Assembly: GCF_029635795.1 (NCBI RefSeq)
Contig: NZ_CP114280.1
Span: 434,001 to 498,000 of the forward strand
DNA length: 64,000 bases
Origin: Dickeya lacustris
Lineage (GTDB): Bacteria; Pseudomonadota; Gammaproteobacteria; Enterobacterales; Enterobacteriaceae
Direction: 5' to 3'
Shown here piece by piece: positions 38,139-48,374 of the stretch. The position numbers and the translations under genes are program-made. The number at the start of each line of letters is the position of its first letter. The stretch's first letter is position 1. The notes below the pieces were generated by a model that searched no databases, was not told the DNA's origin, and worked only from the letters and a program-made list of their open reading frames with translations.

Positions 38139-39050
38139 TTAATGAGCGTCTTGCTCCACAGCTTGTTTCAGCCACTGAGTAAAATCACCGCCTAATGCGT
38201 CATGACGAAGACCGTATTCCACAAATGCAGCCATATACCCCAGTTTATTACCACAATCGTGACTGATGCCTTTCAAGTGATATGCTTCAACGGTCTGCGT
38301 ATCCATTAGCATCGCAATCGCATCCGTTAACTGAATTTCATTTCCTGCACCCGGCTGCGTTTTCTTCAGCAGTTCCCAGATTTCAGCCGATAACACATAA
38401 CGACCAACGACAGCCAAATTAGACGGCGCTTCAGACGCTTTGGGTTTTTCAACCACACCAACCATTGGCGCACTGTCGCCCGGTTTTAATTCAACGCCTT
38501 TGCAATCCACAACGCCATAACTGCTGACATTTTCAACCGGCTCAACCATTATCTGACTATGGCCCGTGCCATAAAAACGCTGCAACATCTCGCTTAAATT
38601 GTCTTTCTTCAGATCTGATTCATATTCATCAATAATGACGTCCGGCAAAATAACCGCAACCGGTTCATCACCGACTAATGGATGCGCACACAGCACCGCA
38701 TGGCCTAATCCTTTTGCCAGCCCTTGGCGCACCTGCATAATCGTCACATGCTCAGGACAAATAGCCTGCACTTCTTTCAATAACTGGCGCTGAACGCGTT
38801 TTTCCAGCATCGCTTCCAGTTCGAAACTGGTATCAAAATGGTTTTCAATAGAATTTTTAGAGGAGTGTGTAACTAAAATAATCTCATTGATACCCGCAGC
38901 AATACATTCATTCACCACATATTGAATGAGCGGCTTATCAACCAACGGCAGCATTTCTTTAGGAATAGCTTTAGTAGCCGGCAACATGCGAGTTCCCAAT
39001 CCAGCAACCGGGATAACCGCTTTTTTTACTTTTTTATTAACAGTTGACAT
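38139..39050 (-). CDS. galU: UTP-glucose-1-phosphate uridylyltransferase
   Basis: A 303-residue nucleotidyltransferase making UDP-glucose for LPS core, osmoregulated glucans and trehalose. The nucleotide-binding [20 protein letters not shown] motif is followed by [31 protein letters not shown] and VGVVEKPK. The start is ATG 39050 ([14 protein letters not shown]) after GAGG; an in-frame TTG two codons upstream is unlikely. It is convergent with hns and codirectional with rssB, as in E. coli. Confidence 0.97.
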   Translation of the reverse strand: MSTVNKKVKKAVIPVAGLGTRMLPATKAIPKEMLPLVDKPLIQYVVNECIAAGINEIILVTHSSKNSIENHFDTSFELEAMLEKRVQRQLLKEVQAICPEHVTIMQVRQGLAKGLGHAVLCAHPLVGDEPVAVILPDVIIDEYESDLKKDNLSEMLQRFYGTGHSQIMVEPVENVSSYGVVDCKGVELKPGDSAPMVGVVEKPKASEAPSNLAVVGRYVLSAEIWELLKKTQPGAGNEIQLTDAIAMLMDTQTVEAYHLKGISHDCGNKLGYMAAFVEYGLRHDALGGDFTQWLKQAVEQDAH

Positions 39051-39249
39051 AAACAACCTCGTATATATCGTTCAAATAATGAGCTTTATTTGTCCGGTGC
39101 ATAAAACGGCGAAAGTATATCAGGTTCAATACAAGATGCGCGCCCAATCTGAAAAGCAGGTTTAGAACCATCGGCTACATACTAGGGAATAAAAAATAAT
39201 AACGATAGCGCTCTCCAACCGGAAATAGGAGAAACAGCCCGCTATCGGA

Positions 39250-40266
39250 TTAGTCTGTAGAAAGCATCAGCCTTAAGCGGCCGCCTTGACCCCAAACCAG
39301 GCACTCCCACGCCCCACACTGCTCGCTAAGTTGATTAAGATAAGCGGTTTCCATCGTGCCTAGCGGTACACCACTGTTGAGCTCCACATGCTGACCATGT
39401 GTCATGAGCGTCGCATTCAGCCCTGCGGACATCAGAATAAGCCGTTTCAGCTCACGATGATAATACCCTACCAGCAGCGGGAAACGCCCCTGAAGATTGG
39501 CCCGCCGTAGCAACTGATTGACTTGGTTAAGCAGCACCGGCAATTCAGGCAAACGCTGTTGCTGATGCACTAAATGCTCCTGCAACAAGCTATTAAACAG
39601 CGAACGTAACAACAGGGCAGCCAGTACACCGTGGTTATTACTGGCCTGTGTCACATCAAGGCAATAAAACGCCAGTTCATCATCCGAAAGCGCTGCACTG
39701 TCTAGCACCAGGCCGGGCTTATCCGCAGCAGTAAGCTGGCGGTAATTGAGGCGACACTGCGCGAGCGTCTGTTGAACCGGAGGCTGTAGCTGGGCAAGCA
39801 GTGTCAGCGCGGCGCCAGGAGTCCGATTCAACGCGTCCAGATCTTGCATGAGTTGCTCAACTTCATCGGCTACCGAAGCAAACATCGTTGGATACAGGCA
39901 AGCCATGATAGATTCTCGCAAGCGGGAGTAATCATGAATCGGTTTAAGCAGCACATCCTGCACACCAAGACGCAATATTCTCGCAATATCAGCCAGTTGA
40001 TTTGTTGCAGACACCACGAGCACCGGGGTGATGGCATCCTGCAAACGTAATCGCTCGACAAACTCAAACCCGCCCATCATCGGCATATTCAGATCGCAGA
40101 TGATCAAATCCGGTGGCCGCTGGGCCATTCTCGCCAGCCCCTCTTTGCCGTTATCCGCCTCACAGATGGTTGCCCCCAGCGACACCAGATAACCGGTCAG
40201 CACGGAACGGAAAACAGCGTCATCCTCAACAATCAAAATATGTTTTTCCGCCAGTGGCTTCGCCAT
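39250..40266 (-). CDS. rssB: Response regulator RssB, sigma-S adaptor
   Basis: A 338-residue adaptor that delivers RpoS to ClpXP for degradation. The N-terminal receiver domain has the acidic pocket (IVEDDAVF) and phosphorylatable Asp58 (IICDLNMPMMGG), plus KPIHDY at the beta5 lysine. The C-terminal half is a degenerate PP2C-like phosphatase domain. The ATG at 40266 (MAKPLAEKHILIVEDD) after AAGGGGTC was preferred to an upstream in-frame start because D58 then matches E. coli numbering. It probably forms an operon with rssA, with a 59-bp gap. Confidence 0.95.
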   Translation of the reverse strand: MAKPLAEKHILIVEDDAVFRSVLTGYLVSLGATICEADNGKEGLARMAQRPPDLIICDLNMPMMGGFEFVERLRLQDAITPVLVVSATNQLADIARILRLGVQDVLLKPIHDYSRLRESIMACLYPTMFASVADEVEQLMQDLDALNRTPGAALTLLAQLQPPVQQTLAQCRLNYRQLTAADKPGLVLDSAALSDDELAFYCLDVTQASNNHGVLAALLLRSLFNSLLQEHLVHQQQRLPELPVLLNQVNQLLRRANLQGRFPLLVGYYHRELKRLILMSAGLNATLMTHGQHVELNSGVPLGTMETAYLNQLSEQCGAWECLVWGQGGRLRLMLSTD

Positions 40267-40325
40267 TAGTGACCCCTTGTCCGGCTTTTCGTCATGTGTT
40301 GACGTATGCAAAATAAACAACCACG

Positions 40326-41228
40326 CTATACACCTCTATTGATCTGCGCCATCAAGAGATCGTGTTGTTTCTCAACGGCTAACCTGCCTGCGCTTATGGC
40401 TTCACGCGCGCGATGAAAATCCAGCGTCGCAATTTGCGGGCAATAAGGCTGAATCAATACATCGGGAGGATCGCCTGCCATACGACTCATCTTCAAGCGA
40501 TTCTCCAATATTTGTATGGAGGTGCTCATTATCTCCATCGCAGTTGGTGCGACGCTGGCTGGTTGAAAATGGTGAGACAAACGTTCTCTGATGCGTCGCC
40601 GCCAGCCATGAGACGACAGCAGGCTCTCTGGCGGAGGTAACGGTTTGGCGGATAACAAGTCATGATGTTGCAAACTGGCATCGTGCTGTAAATCTACCGC
40701 AATAACAATATCTGCTCCCATTGCCCGTGTCAGCGACACCGGTACAGGATTCACCACCGCACCATCAACCAGCCAATAACCATCAAATTCAACGGGTGCA
40801 AACAAACCGGGCATGCTGCATGAAGCACGAATAGCCAGATGCAAATCACCTTGCGTCAACCACAGTTCACGGCCGGTACTCAGATTGGTTGCGACAGCCC
40901 CATACTTGATAGCACACTCTTCAATATGTTGCGTACGTAGCAAATGCTTTACATGATTAAAAATACGATCTCCGCGCAGTAGCCCTCCCCGACGCCAGGA
41001 AAAATCCATCAGTCGGATGACATCCCAATAGCTAAATCCATTAACCCAGCGGGTCATGCTCTCTAACCGGTGCGTCGCGTAAGCCGCCCCCACTAACGCA
41101 CCCACGGAGCACCCCGCTACGATATCAGGCACAATACCGCGCTCCGCCAGCGCATTCAGCACGCCGATATGCGCCCATCCTTTGGCTGCGCCGGAGCCTA
41201 ATGCCAGACCGATTCTCATCTTCCGCAT
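40326..41228 (-). CDS. rssA: Patatin-like phospholipase family protein RssA
   Basis: A 300-residue patatin-fold protein. The oxyanion loop GSGAAKGWAHIG, nucleophile Ser41 in GCSVG and the Asp of VDGAVVNPVP form the catalytic dyad, so hydrolase activity is plausible. The substrate is unknown. In E. coli it is cotranscribed with rssB without a proven role in RpoS turnover. The N-terminal MRKMRIGLALGSGAAKGW and the C-terminal PPDVLIQPYCPQI are conserved. The start is the ATG at 41228. Confidence 0.94.
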   Translation of the reverse strand: MRKMRIGLALGSGAAKGWAHIGVLNALAERGIVPDIVAGCSVGALVGAAYATHRLESMTRWVNGFSYWDVIRLMDFSWRRGGLLRGDRIFNHVKHLLRTQHIEECAIKYGAVATNLSTGRELWLTQGDLHLAIRASCSMPGLFAPVEFDGYWLVDGAVVNPVPVSLTRAMGADIVIAVDLQHDASLQHHDLLSAKPLPPPESLLSSHGWRRRIRERLSHHFQPASVAPTAMEIMSTSIQILENRLKMSRMAGDPPDVLIQPYCPQIATLDFHRAREAISAGRLAVEKQHDLLMAQINRGV

Positions 41229-41389
41229 TTGCTCACCCCCTGTTCTTTACATTCTAGGCCCGCCTGACGCTTTTGCACTCAGGCCGTGCAGTTATTGCGA
41301 CATCTCAACGCGATTAGGTAACATAACGCACCTTTTATCGATGGCGCTCCGGGCCATTATCCCTATTTGCTCGTTTTACAGGAGAGATT

Positions 41390-41857
41390 GTGTCCGAATA
41401 TTGCCCATGCGGTAGCGGCCAGCCTTACACTTCGTGCTGCCAACCCTATCTGCGTCGTGACATTAACGCCGCATGCCCGGATCTACTGATGCGTTCACGT
41501 TACACGGCTTACGTCTTGCAGGATGTAGACTACCTGATAGGCACCTGGCACCCGAATTGCCATGCAGAAAACTGGCGCGATGAGATAGCCGCAAGCTGTA
41601 CCGAGACACATTGGCTTGGCCTGAATGTTCTGGCTGTCACGCCAGGGAAAACGGCGGATGAAGGTTATGTAGAATTCGCCGCCAGTTATCACAATGCGTC
41701 ATCACCGGCACAGCCTGTGTTGATGAGAGAGCGTTCACGCTTCCTTCGTCATCACGATCGCTGGTACTATGTGGACGGCGTTCACCTGCAAACCGGCAGG
41801 AATGATGCTTGTCCCTGTGGTTCCGGCAAAAAATACAAAAAATGCTGCGGACACTAG
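41390..41857 (+). CDS. ychJ: UPF0225 SEC-C motif protein YchJ
   Basis: A 155-residue protein with SEC-C zinc motifs at both ends: CPCGSGQPYTSCC (N-terminal) and CPCGSGKKYKKCCG (C-terminal). The middle NTF2-like domain carries LMRSRYTAYVLQDVDYL. Function is unknown; the SEC-C motif in SecA binds SecB and ribosomes, so a translation- or export-linked role is conceivable. The start is GTG 41390, with GGAGAG 4 nt upstream. It lies between rssA and purU, as in E. coli. Confidence 0.93.
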   Translation: MSEYCPCGSGQPYTSCCQPYLRRDINAACPDLLMRSRYTAYVLQDVDYLIGTWHPNCHAENWRDEIAASCTETHWLGLNVLAVTPGKTADEGYVEFAASYHNASSPAQPVLMRERSRFLRHHDRWYYVDGVHLQTGRNDACPCGSGKKYKKCCGH

Positions 41858-41938
41858 CACCCTAACAATGAACGCGGCGCTCACTTCGCCGCGTTACGGC
41901 AACATCTGATTTATGTTTTGGACAGGATCCCAAACCCC

Positions 41939-42791
41939 ATGCAATCCCAGACTATCCAACGAAAAATTTTACGGACAATCTGCCCTGACGCTAAAGGGCT
42001 TATCGCCAAGATAACCAACATTTGCTACAAGCACGAATTGAACATTGTTCAAAATTCCGAATACGTTGATCACCGCACCGGGCGCTTTTTTATGCGCAAC
42101 AGAGTTGGAAGGTATCTTTAACGACACCACTCTGCTGGCCGATCTGGATGGTGCGTTGCCGGAAGGTGCGATACGAGAACTGAGCAGCGCCGGACGGCGG
42201 CGAGTGGTCATTCTGGTGACGAAAGAAGCGCATTGCCTGGGCGATTTGCTGATGAAAAGCACTTATGGCGGGCTCGATGTCGAAATTGCCGCCGTCATTG
42301 GCAACCACGATACCCTGCAAACGCTGGTTGAGCGTTTTGATATTCCGTTCCATCTTGTCAGCCATGAAGGTATGACGCGCGAAGAGCACGATCTGAAAAT
42401 GATCGCGCAAATTAATCAATATCAGCCTGACTACGTTGTCCTGGCAAAATACATGCGTGTGCTGACACCCGCATTCGTCCAGCACTACCCGAACCGGGTT
42501 ATCAACATCCATCACTCCTTCCTGCCCGCCTTTATTGGCGCACGTCCTTATCATCAGGCGTATGAGCGTGGGGTGAAAATTATCGGGGCAACGGCGCACT
42601 ACGTGAACGATAACCTGGATGAAGGCCCGATTATCATGCAGGACGTGATTAATGTTGACCACACCTACACCGCAGACGACATGATGCGCGCCGGTCGCGA
42701 TGTGGAAAAAAATGTCCTGAGCCGCGCGCTTTACCATGTTCTGGCGCAGCGTGTTTTTGTCTACGGCAACCGCACGATTATTTTACGCTAA
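41939..42791 (+). pseudogene. purU: Formyltetrahydrofolate deformylase PurU, disrupted by a +1 frameshift
   Basis: PurU hydrolyses 10-formyl-THF to THF plus formate, balancing one-carbon pools with glycine and supplying formate to PurT. The first frame from ATG 41939 (MQSQTIQRKILRTICPDAKG) encodes the ACT domain to RTGRFFMR and then goes out of frame, stopping at 42121. The next frame resumes TELEGIFNDTTLLADLDGAL and continues intact through the formyltransferase domain (INIHHSFLPAFIGARPYHQA) to 42791. Removing one A at 42098/42099 restores FFMRTELEGIF, as in E. coli. No slippery site supports programmed shifting. It is either inactivated or a sequencing error. Confidence 0.9.
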
Positions 42792-42887
42792 CTGCCTGCA
42801 TTGATGTGGTTTTCGCCGCTTTTAGCCTGCAATAGCAGCGAGCGGCGCAAAAAAACGGCAAACAAGCGCGTTTTTGTTTTTTCTGTC

Positions 42888-42915
42888 TTTACAGTGGCGT
42901 GTCATTTGATATGAT
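42888..42915 (+). promoter_or_regulatory. tRNA-Tyr promoter
   Basis: TTTACA (42888-42893), a 16-bp spacer and TATGAT (42910-42915), followed by a GC-rich discriminator (GCGCCCGC), nearly identical to the E. coli tyrT promoter and implying stringent control. Confidence 0.88.
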
Positions 42916-42950
42916 GCGCCCGCTTTCGCAAGAAAGCGTAACAGGCCAGT

Positions 42951-43035
<85 letters not shown>

Positions 43036-43285
43036 CTTCTAATGCCTCAGCAAATCACGCTATACAACATCCACCAAAAAAAATCAAACCCGCTATCCAG
43101 CTGAAAATTCTTATGTATACCTAACTGCACGACGTAACCGTGTTATTTTTACCGCACGACGGATATCCGTGACACCCGATCCGCTAGGCATCGCTGCTGT
43201 CATGCCATGACGCCAAGGCATTCGGCGTCATGGCGGCGAGAATGAGAGAACGAGAGAAACGATTGACTGGGGCGATGTTTCGCGA

Positions 43286-43906
43286 TTACTCCTTCCAGCG
43301 CCCAGGCATGTAACTGAATACCGGTAATTGCCATGACCAGAAGATTGCCGCCAGTCGCACGGAAAGCCCGACTGAAAAAGCGATTAACTGATTCAGGTCG
43401 TGGTTGACATCCAGCGCACGCAGCCCCAGATAAATCAATGCAACCAGCAGTGACACGCAGGCATACAGCTCTTTGCGTAACACCATCGGCGTACGATTAC
43501 AGAATATATCGCGCAATATACCGCCAAAAATACCGGTCGTAATACCCGCCATGACCACCACCGTAGGCGAATAGGCAAGTTCCAGCGCCACTTTGCAGCC
43601 AATGATGGTAAAGGCCACCAGCCCCATGGCATCCAGTACCAAAAACAACCGATGAAGATGGTGCATGACTCGCGCGGCCAGCACAGCCAGTAACCCCGCG
43701 CCAATAGTGAGGTAGATATAAACGGGATGTTGTGTCCAGACGATAGGGTAATTACCTAGCATAATATCGCGTACAGTTCCCCCGCCCAGCGCGGTAATAA
43801 ACGCGATCATCGAGACACCGAAAATGTCCATATTACGGCGGCCAGCCGCCAATGCGCCGGACATGCCTTCAGCGGTAATAGCAATCAAATAGATATAGGT
43901 CAGCAC
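43286..43906 (-). CDS. UPF0126 / TRIC-type membrane protein (YicG-like), riboswitch-controlled
   Basis: A 206-residue polytopic inner-membrane protein made of two UPF0126 repeats: GALAAGRRNMDIFGV ... GGGTVRDIMLG, and LVLDAMGLVAFTIIGC ... GIFGGILRDIFCNRTPMVL. The fold is that of prokaryotic TRIC cation channels, while Pfam labels the domain a glycine transporter, partly because of riboswitch association. Closest E. coli relative by eye is YicG. The start is GTG 43906 with AAAGG 7 nt upstream, and MLTYIYLIAITAEGMSGALA fits the family. A tandem glycine riboswitch lies immediately upstream, so glycine export or transport is the best guess. Confidence 0.9.
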   Translation of the reverse strand: MLTYIYLIAITAEGMSGALAAGRRNMDIFGVSMIAFITALGGGTVRDIMLGNYPIVWTQHPVYIYLTIGAGLLAVLAARVMHHLHRLFLVLDAMGLVAFTIIGCKVALELAYSPTVVVMAGITTGIFGGILRDIFCNRTPMVLRKELYACVSLLVALIYLGLRALDVNHDLNQLIAFSVGLSVRLAAIFWSWQLPVFSYMPGRWKE

Positions 43907-43927
43907 ACATGTACCTTTGTGAAATGT

Positions 43928-44110
43928 GCCCCTCCCTCTGTCCTTTTACCTGAGAGTTTACGCGGCAATACCGCTTGCCCCTTCGGTGGGTTGTCTGGCA
44001 ACCGCTCTCCAGTTGGCGTCATAGAAATGTGCAGTAAGGAAGCCTGAGCGATTATGGGAGTTTGCGCCTTCGGCGGGAAAACCAGCGGTCTTCCGCTCTC
44101 CTGCAAGCGG
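43928..44110 (-). promoter_or_regulatory. Tandem glycine riboswitch
   Basis: Read on the minus strand, two glycine aptamers follow each other. The distal one (about 44105-44034) has GGAGAGCGG, CCGCCGAAGGCGCAAACTCC and CGCTCAGG. The proximal one (about 44018-43928) has GGAGAGCGG, ACCGAAGGGGCAAGCGG and the classic AAACTCTCAGGTAAAAGGAC followed by AGAGGG. The proximal aptamer ends about 20 nt before the GTG start of the UPF0126 gene. No separate terminator is visible between them, suggesting control at translation initiation. Confidence 0.92.
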
Positions 44111-44253
44111 CGCAGTATACGGGCTATTACCGGGCTCATCAACCAGCCATCAGAGAAAATGATGGCACGCCATGAAGCCGCGCACGCTGCCGTGACGTTA
44201 CCGGCGTCTTTCTGCTACCATCGGGGAACGTTTTTTTAACAACGGCAGCGAAT

Positions 44254-45060
44254 ATGAAGTTTATCTCTTTTAATATTAATGGCCTGCGCGCCCGCCCTCA
44301 CCAACTGGCCGCCATTATCGAACAACATCAGCCTGATGTTCTGGGGTTACAGGAAACCAAAGTCCACGATGATATGTTTCCGCTTGAGGACGTGAAAAAA
44401 TTTGGCTATCACGTCTTCTACCACGGGCAAAAAGGCCATTATGGTGTCGCGCTGCTGACCAAATCGGAGCCGCTGGCCGTGCGGCGAGGCTTTCCCGGCG
44501 ACGATGACGACGCGCAACGCCGTATTATCATGGCGGATATTCCAACCGCTTTAGGCACTCTGACCGTGGTCAATGGGTATTTTCCTCAAGGCGAAAGCCG
44601 CGACCATCCGGTTAAATTCCCTGCCAAAGTTCGTTTCTATCAAGATTTGCAAAACTACCTTGAGCAATATCATCGCCCTGACCAGCCGATACTGATCATG
44701 GGGGATATGAATATCAGCCCGACGGATAAAGATATTGGTATTGGCGAAGACAACCGCAAGCGTTGGTTACGCACCGGGAAATGCTCATTTTTGCCGGAAG
44801 AGCGCGAGTGGCTGGCGCGGCTGGAGCAATGGGGATTAGTCGATACCTTTCGTGCAGCCCACCCCGACATTCTGGACCGCTTTTCATGGTTCGATTATCG
44901 CTCTGCCGGATTCGATGATAACCGGGGCTTGCGTATCGATTTGATTATGGCCAGTGCGCCATTAGCCAGCCGCTGCCAGGCGACGGGTATCGACTACGCC
45001 ATTCGCGCGATGGAAAAACCCTCCGACCATGCGCCGGTGTGGGCAGAGTTTTCGCTCTAG
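44254..45060 (+). CDS. xthA: Exonuclease III
   Basis: A 268-residue AP endonuclease and 3'-5' exonuclease of base-excision repair. Catalytic motifs of the exonuclease-endonuclease-phosphatase family are complete: [11 protein letters not shown], Glu34 in [30 protein letters not shown] and the terminal [10 protein letters not shown]. The start is ATG 44254 ([13 protein letters not shown]). It is divergent from the riboswitch-controlled gene and convergent with ynjH. No anomalies. Confidence 0.98.
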   Translation: MKFISFNINGLRARPHQLAAIIEQHQPDVLGLQETKVHDDMFPLEDVKKFGYHVFYHGQKGHYGVALLTKSEPLAVRRGFPGDDDDAQRRIIMADIPTALGTLTVVNGYFPQGESRDHPVKFPAKVRFYQDLQNYLEQYHRPDQPILIMGDMNISPTDKDIGIGEDNRKRWLRTGKCSFLPEEREWLARLEQWGLVDTFRAAHPDILDRFSWFDYRSAGFDDNRGLRIDLIMASAPLASRCQATGIDYAIRAMEKPSDHAPVWAEFSL

Positions 45061-45074
45061 TCAGCCGCGTTTTG

Positions 45075-45108
45075 AAAAAAACCACGGTGCAACCCTGTTG
45101 CCCGTGGT
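45075..45108 (-). terminator. Terminator of the topB-ynjH unit
   Basis: On the minus strand ACCACGGGCAAC pairs with GTTGCACCGTGGT (one bulge), followed by seven T residues. Confidence 0.75.
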
Positions 45109-45144
45109 CATTATGCTGAAGAGGTGACGCAGCCCTGCGTCACA

Positions 45145-45561
45145 TTATTGCCCTTCACGTAAGATTCGCCAGAGCAGATTGTTGGTGCCCAGATTCGCTT
45201 TATCTCGCTGGCATTGCAGCAAGACCCCTTCGGCTTTAATCACCGCACCTTCAGAATAGTTCCGGTTCTGATAAATACAGCAGCTCATACAATGTGGCTG
45301 CGATTCGTGCGTTGTAGTGGCCGCACCATTGCCCCATACCACCTGTGGCGGAACCGGCACCACGACCTCGGTATTGGTAGCCCCCATCGTCGATGTGGCA
45401 TTTCCCGCCTGGGAGTTACCGCTCACCGCGCCCGCATTAGCATGATTACCGGGCAACACCACCGGATTGCCCTGCGTAATCACGGTAGTTTGTGATGCGG
45501 CGAATACCCATGTCGCCATCAGTAAACCGGTTGCTGTCAGAACACTGCCCCATACTTTCAT
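45145..45561 (-). CDS. ynjH: DUF1496 secreted protein YnjH
   Basis: A 138-residue exported protein. A signal peptide ([21 protein letters not shown]) is followed by a low-complexity Asn/Gly/Ala/Thr region unlike E. coli YnjH, then the conserved DUF1496 module: CMSCCIYQNRNYSEGAVIKA and EGVLLQCQRD. The three clustered Cys suggest disulphides or metal binding in the periplasm. Function is unknown. Its ATG overlaps the topB stop (TGATG), so it is probably translated from the topB transcript. Confidence 0.9.
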   Translation of the reverse strand: MKVWGSVLTATGLLMATWVFAASQTTVITQGNPVVLPGNHANAGAVSGNSQAGNATSTMGATNTEVVVPVPPQVVWGNGAATTTHESQPHCMSCCIYQNRNYSEGAVIKAEGVLLQCQRDKANLGTNNLLWRILREGQ

Positions 45562-47507
45562 CAGTGTGACTCCTTCTTGGTGGCTGAACGCGAGTGGGTT
45601 GAACGAGAGGCACCGCGTTTACGCGTGGCAGACCGAGCCGGTTTTGCCGGTGGCAGCCCGCGAAAAGCAGCCACATTACCGCCTGCGCGAACGTGTTGAA
45701 TCAGTTCATACAACGACTGTGTCAACGGTTGCATGAAGTCCTGATAGCGGCACCGCTTTTCGCTTATCTGCGTCAGCGTTGCCTCCCAATGCGCCGTCAT
45801 ATCCGGCTGGGCAGCAACCTGCGGCAGCGCATGAATCAACGCCTTACCCGTTTCTGTTGCATGAATATAGCGCCCTTTTTTCAGCAAAAATGCGCGTTTA
45901 AACAATAATTCGATAATACCTGCACGGGTCGCTTCCGTACCCAAACCATCAGTATCACGCAGGATTTTTTTCAGTGCCTTGTCTTGTACAAAACGCGCAA
46001 TCCCGGTCATCGCCGCCAGCAGCGTGGCATCCGTAAAGGGTCTTGGCGGCTGTGTTTGCCGGGCAACCACCTCGCCTCGCTCACATAGCAATTCATCGCC
46101 TTTGGCCACCACCGGCAGCGGCATACCTTCATTTTCCTCGTCGCGCTCTTTGCTCCCAAGCAGCGTTCGCCACCCTGCTTCAGCCAGAAAACGCGCTTTC
46201 GCCACGAACTTGCCTCCGGCGATATCCAGCTCGATAACACATTTACGGAACACCGCATCGGCACAGAATTGCATCAGATATTGCCGGGCAATCAGCCCGT
46301 AGATCTGCTGCTCGGCTTCACTGAGCGCCGTGCGCGAGCTGCGCGCCGTCGGGATGATAGCGTGATGCGCGTCTACCTTGCTGTCGTCCCAACACCGGTT
46401 TCGCCGCGAGGGGTCAACCACCGGCTGCGGTAACAGATTCGGCTGATGCGCGGCGATGGCATTCAATACCGCCTCTCGACCGGCAAAATGCTCTGCGGGC
46501 AAATAGCGGCAGTCAGAGCGTGGATACGTGATTAACTTATGGGTTTCATACAACCGCTGGCAAATATCCAACACCTGTTGGGCACTGAGTGCAAACCGTC
46601 TGGCCGCTTCAATTTGCAATACCGACAGTGAATATGGCAGCGGCGCGCCCTCAGACTCGCGTTTATCGTTATACGAGGTCACGGCGGCAGGTTGCCCTTC
46701 TATGCGCTTCACGACATGTTCGGCCAGTGGCCGATGCAGTAAACGCCCCTCCTCATCCTGATAGGGCTCGCAGGACTGACTGGGTTGCCACTGCGCGGTA
46801 AATTGCTCACCGGCCGGTGTAACAATATGCGCTTTGACGTCGAAATAATCCCGGGCAACAAAATTGTCTATCTCTTCATCCCGACGAACCACCAGCCCTA
46901 GCACCGGGGTTTGCACACGGCCCACAGACAATACGCCCTGATAACCCGCCTGTTGACCAAGCAGCGTATAGGCTCGGGTCATATTAATGCCGTATAACCA
47001 ATCCGCGCGGGAGCGCGCAAGCGCTGAGACACTGAGCGGAATAAACTCCCGGTTTTCGCGTAAACGGGCGACGGCACGGGCGACGGCCTGCGGATTGAGA
47101 TCATTGACCAAACAGCGACGCGCCTGCTGGCGCTTTCCTTCCGGCACCGCCAGATATTTGAGCACCTCATCAACCAGCAATTGGCCTTCACGATCGGGGT
47201 CTCCGGCGTGAATAATCTCATCGGCTTTCGTTACCAATGATTTGATAACATTGAGCTGTTTACTGACTTCCGCCCGTGGCTGTAGCCGCCACTCCTGCGG
47301 CACGATAGGCAAATCAGCCAGCGACCAGCGAGCATAACGGGCGTCATAGGCATCCGGTTGCGCCTGCTCCAGTAAATGCCCCACGCACCAGGTGACGACA
47401 TCCCCATCGCCACAACGGATAAATCCATCGTGACGCTGGTGCGGTTTGGGCAACACATCTGCTATAGCGCGCGCCAAACTGGGCTTTTCCGCAATAAACA
47501 ATCGCAT
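45561..47507 (-). CDS. topB: DNA topoisomerase III
   Basis: A 648-residue type IA topoisomerase that decatenates replication intermediates. The TOPRIM motifs [12 protein letters not shown] and [15 protein letters not shown] are present, as are the catalytic Tyr in [14 protein letters not shown] (about 328), [20 protein letters not shown] and [16 protein letters not shown] basic tail ([20 protein letters not shown]) likely binds DNA. Length is normal. The neighbours ydjA and ynjH are as in E. coli. Confidence 0.98.
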   Translation of the reverse strand: MRLFIAEKPSLARAIADVLPKPHQRHDGFIRCGDGDVVTWCVGHLLEQAQPDAYDARYARWSLADLPIVPQEWRLQPRAEVSKQLNVIKSLVTKADEIIHAGDPDREGQLLVDEVLKYLAVPEGKRQQARRCLVNDLNPQAVARAVARLRENREFIPLSVSALARSRADWLYGINMTRAYTLLGQQAGYQGVLSVGRVQTPVLGLVVRRDEEIDNFVARDYFDVKAHIVTPAGEQFTAQWQPSQSCEPYQDEEGRLLHRPLAEHVVKRIEGQPAAVTSYNDKRESEGAPLPYSLSVLQIEAARRFALSAQQVLDICQRLYETHKLITYPRSDCRYLPAEHFAGREAVLNAIAAHQPNLLPQPVVDPSRRNRCWDDSKVDAHHAIIPTARSSRTALSEAEQQIYGLIARQYLMQFCADAVFRKCVIELDIAGGKFVAKARFLAEAGWRTLLGSKERDEENEGMPLPVVAKGDELLCERGEVVARQTQPPRPFTDATLLAAMTGIARFVQDKALKKILRDTDGLGTEATRAGIIELLFKRAFLLKKGRYIHATETGKALIHALPQVAAQPDMTAHWEATLTQISEKRCRYQDFMQPLTQSLYELIQHVRAGGNVAAFRGLPPAKPARSATRKRGASRSTHSRSATKKESH

Positions 47508-47581
47508 ATTTCACCGCAAGGCAAAAAGCCACAGACCGTTGCCCGGAAAAGGCATCGGCCTGCAACCCATCAAAACAGAAA

Positions 47582-48133
47582 TTAGAAATAGCTGACAAAT
47601 TTTGCGCTATCAACCGGTGTGACAGCGGCAGAGGCTTTAAGCTGGGGTGTACCGAGGTAGAGGAAGCCGACAATTTCATCCTGCGCACGACAGCCAAACG
47701 CATCGCGCACTACAGGGTGATGCGTCCATGCGCCGCTACGCCAGATACCGTTGAAACCTTGCGCTAATGCCGCCATTTGCATAGCGTGTACCGCGCATCC
47801 AGCCGATACGACCTGCTCCCAATGCGGCACTTTCGGGTTGTCTTCACAGTGGGCCACAACAGTGATGATCATCGGTGCCCGAAACGGTGCCTGACGCGCT
47901 TTTTCCACACCCGCATCATCCAGTTTGTCCTCTAGTGCCGCCGTTACAAGCACGTCGCTAAAGCGGGCCAGGCCATCATCCTGAATAATGGTGAAACGCC
48001 AGGGTTGTAGCGCGCCGTGGTCAGGCGCACGCAAGCCCGCACGTAAAATATTTTCCAGCACATCACCAGCCGGAGCTGGCGCAGCCAGACGCGAGGCAGA
48101 ACGACGATTTAAGAGCAATTCCAGAGCATCCAT
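47582..48133 (-). CDS. ydjA: NAD(P)H nitroreductase family protein YdjA
   Basis: A 183-residue small FMN-dependent nitroreductase-like protein, a minimal member of the family. [16 protein letters not shown] contacts FMN phosphate; [14 protein letters not shown] and [11 protein letters not shown] are typical. The physiological substrate is unknown. The start is ATG 48133 ([16 protein letters not shown]) after AGGAGAG; the frame is open further upstream but unsupported. It is encoded just upstream of topB and divergent from sppA, as in E. coli. Confidence 0.94.
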   Translation of the reverse strand: MDALELLLNRRSASRLAAPAPAGDVLENILRAGLRAPDHGALQPWRFTIIQDDGLARFSDVLVTAALEDKLDDAGVEKARQAPFRAPMIITVVAHCEDNPKVPHWEQVVSAGCAVHAMQMAALAQGFNGIWRSGAWTHHPVVRDAFGCRAQDEIVGFLYLGTPQLKASAAVTPVDSAKFVSYF

Positions 48134-48374
48134 CACATCTCTCCTGTCATGAAAACCGGTTGCCGATAAAGGCGGGACGATTGCGCGCCACGGTAGCACA
48201 GGTAGAAGATTTGTTACAAGTTACCTGCCAACGGGTGACAACTGACAAGATAAATAGCTGACATTTGAGTCGGTGCTCATTAGGATACCGCTGTGCTTGA
48301 TATCGGGTTTGCAAAAAAAGCCCCCAAACGCAACACGTACTGCTTAAAAACCGTTTTCTGTTGATGGAGTGGAC

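Noticed and set aside
42085..42110. Programmed frameshift in purU at the T6 run
   Set aside because: A -1 shift at TTTTTT leads to the wrong frame, and the restored family sequence requires removal of an A after ATGCGC, not slippage on the T-run.
42090..42737. Antisense open frame over purU (215 codons)
   Set aside because: Mirrors the purU reading frame; no independent support.
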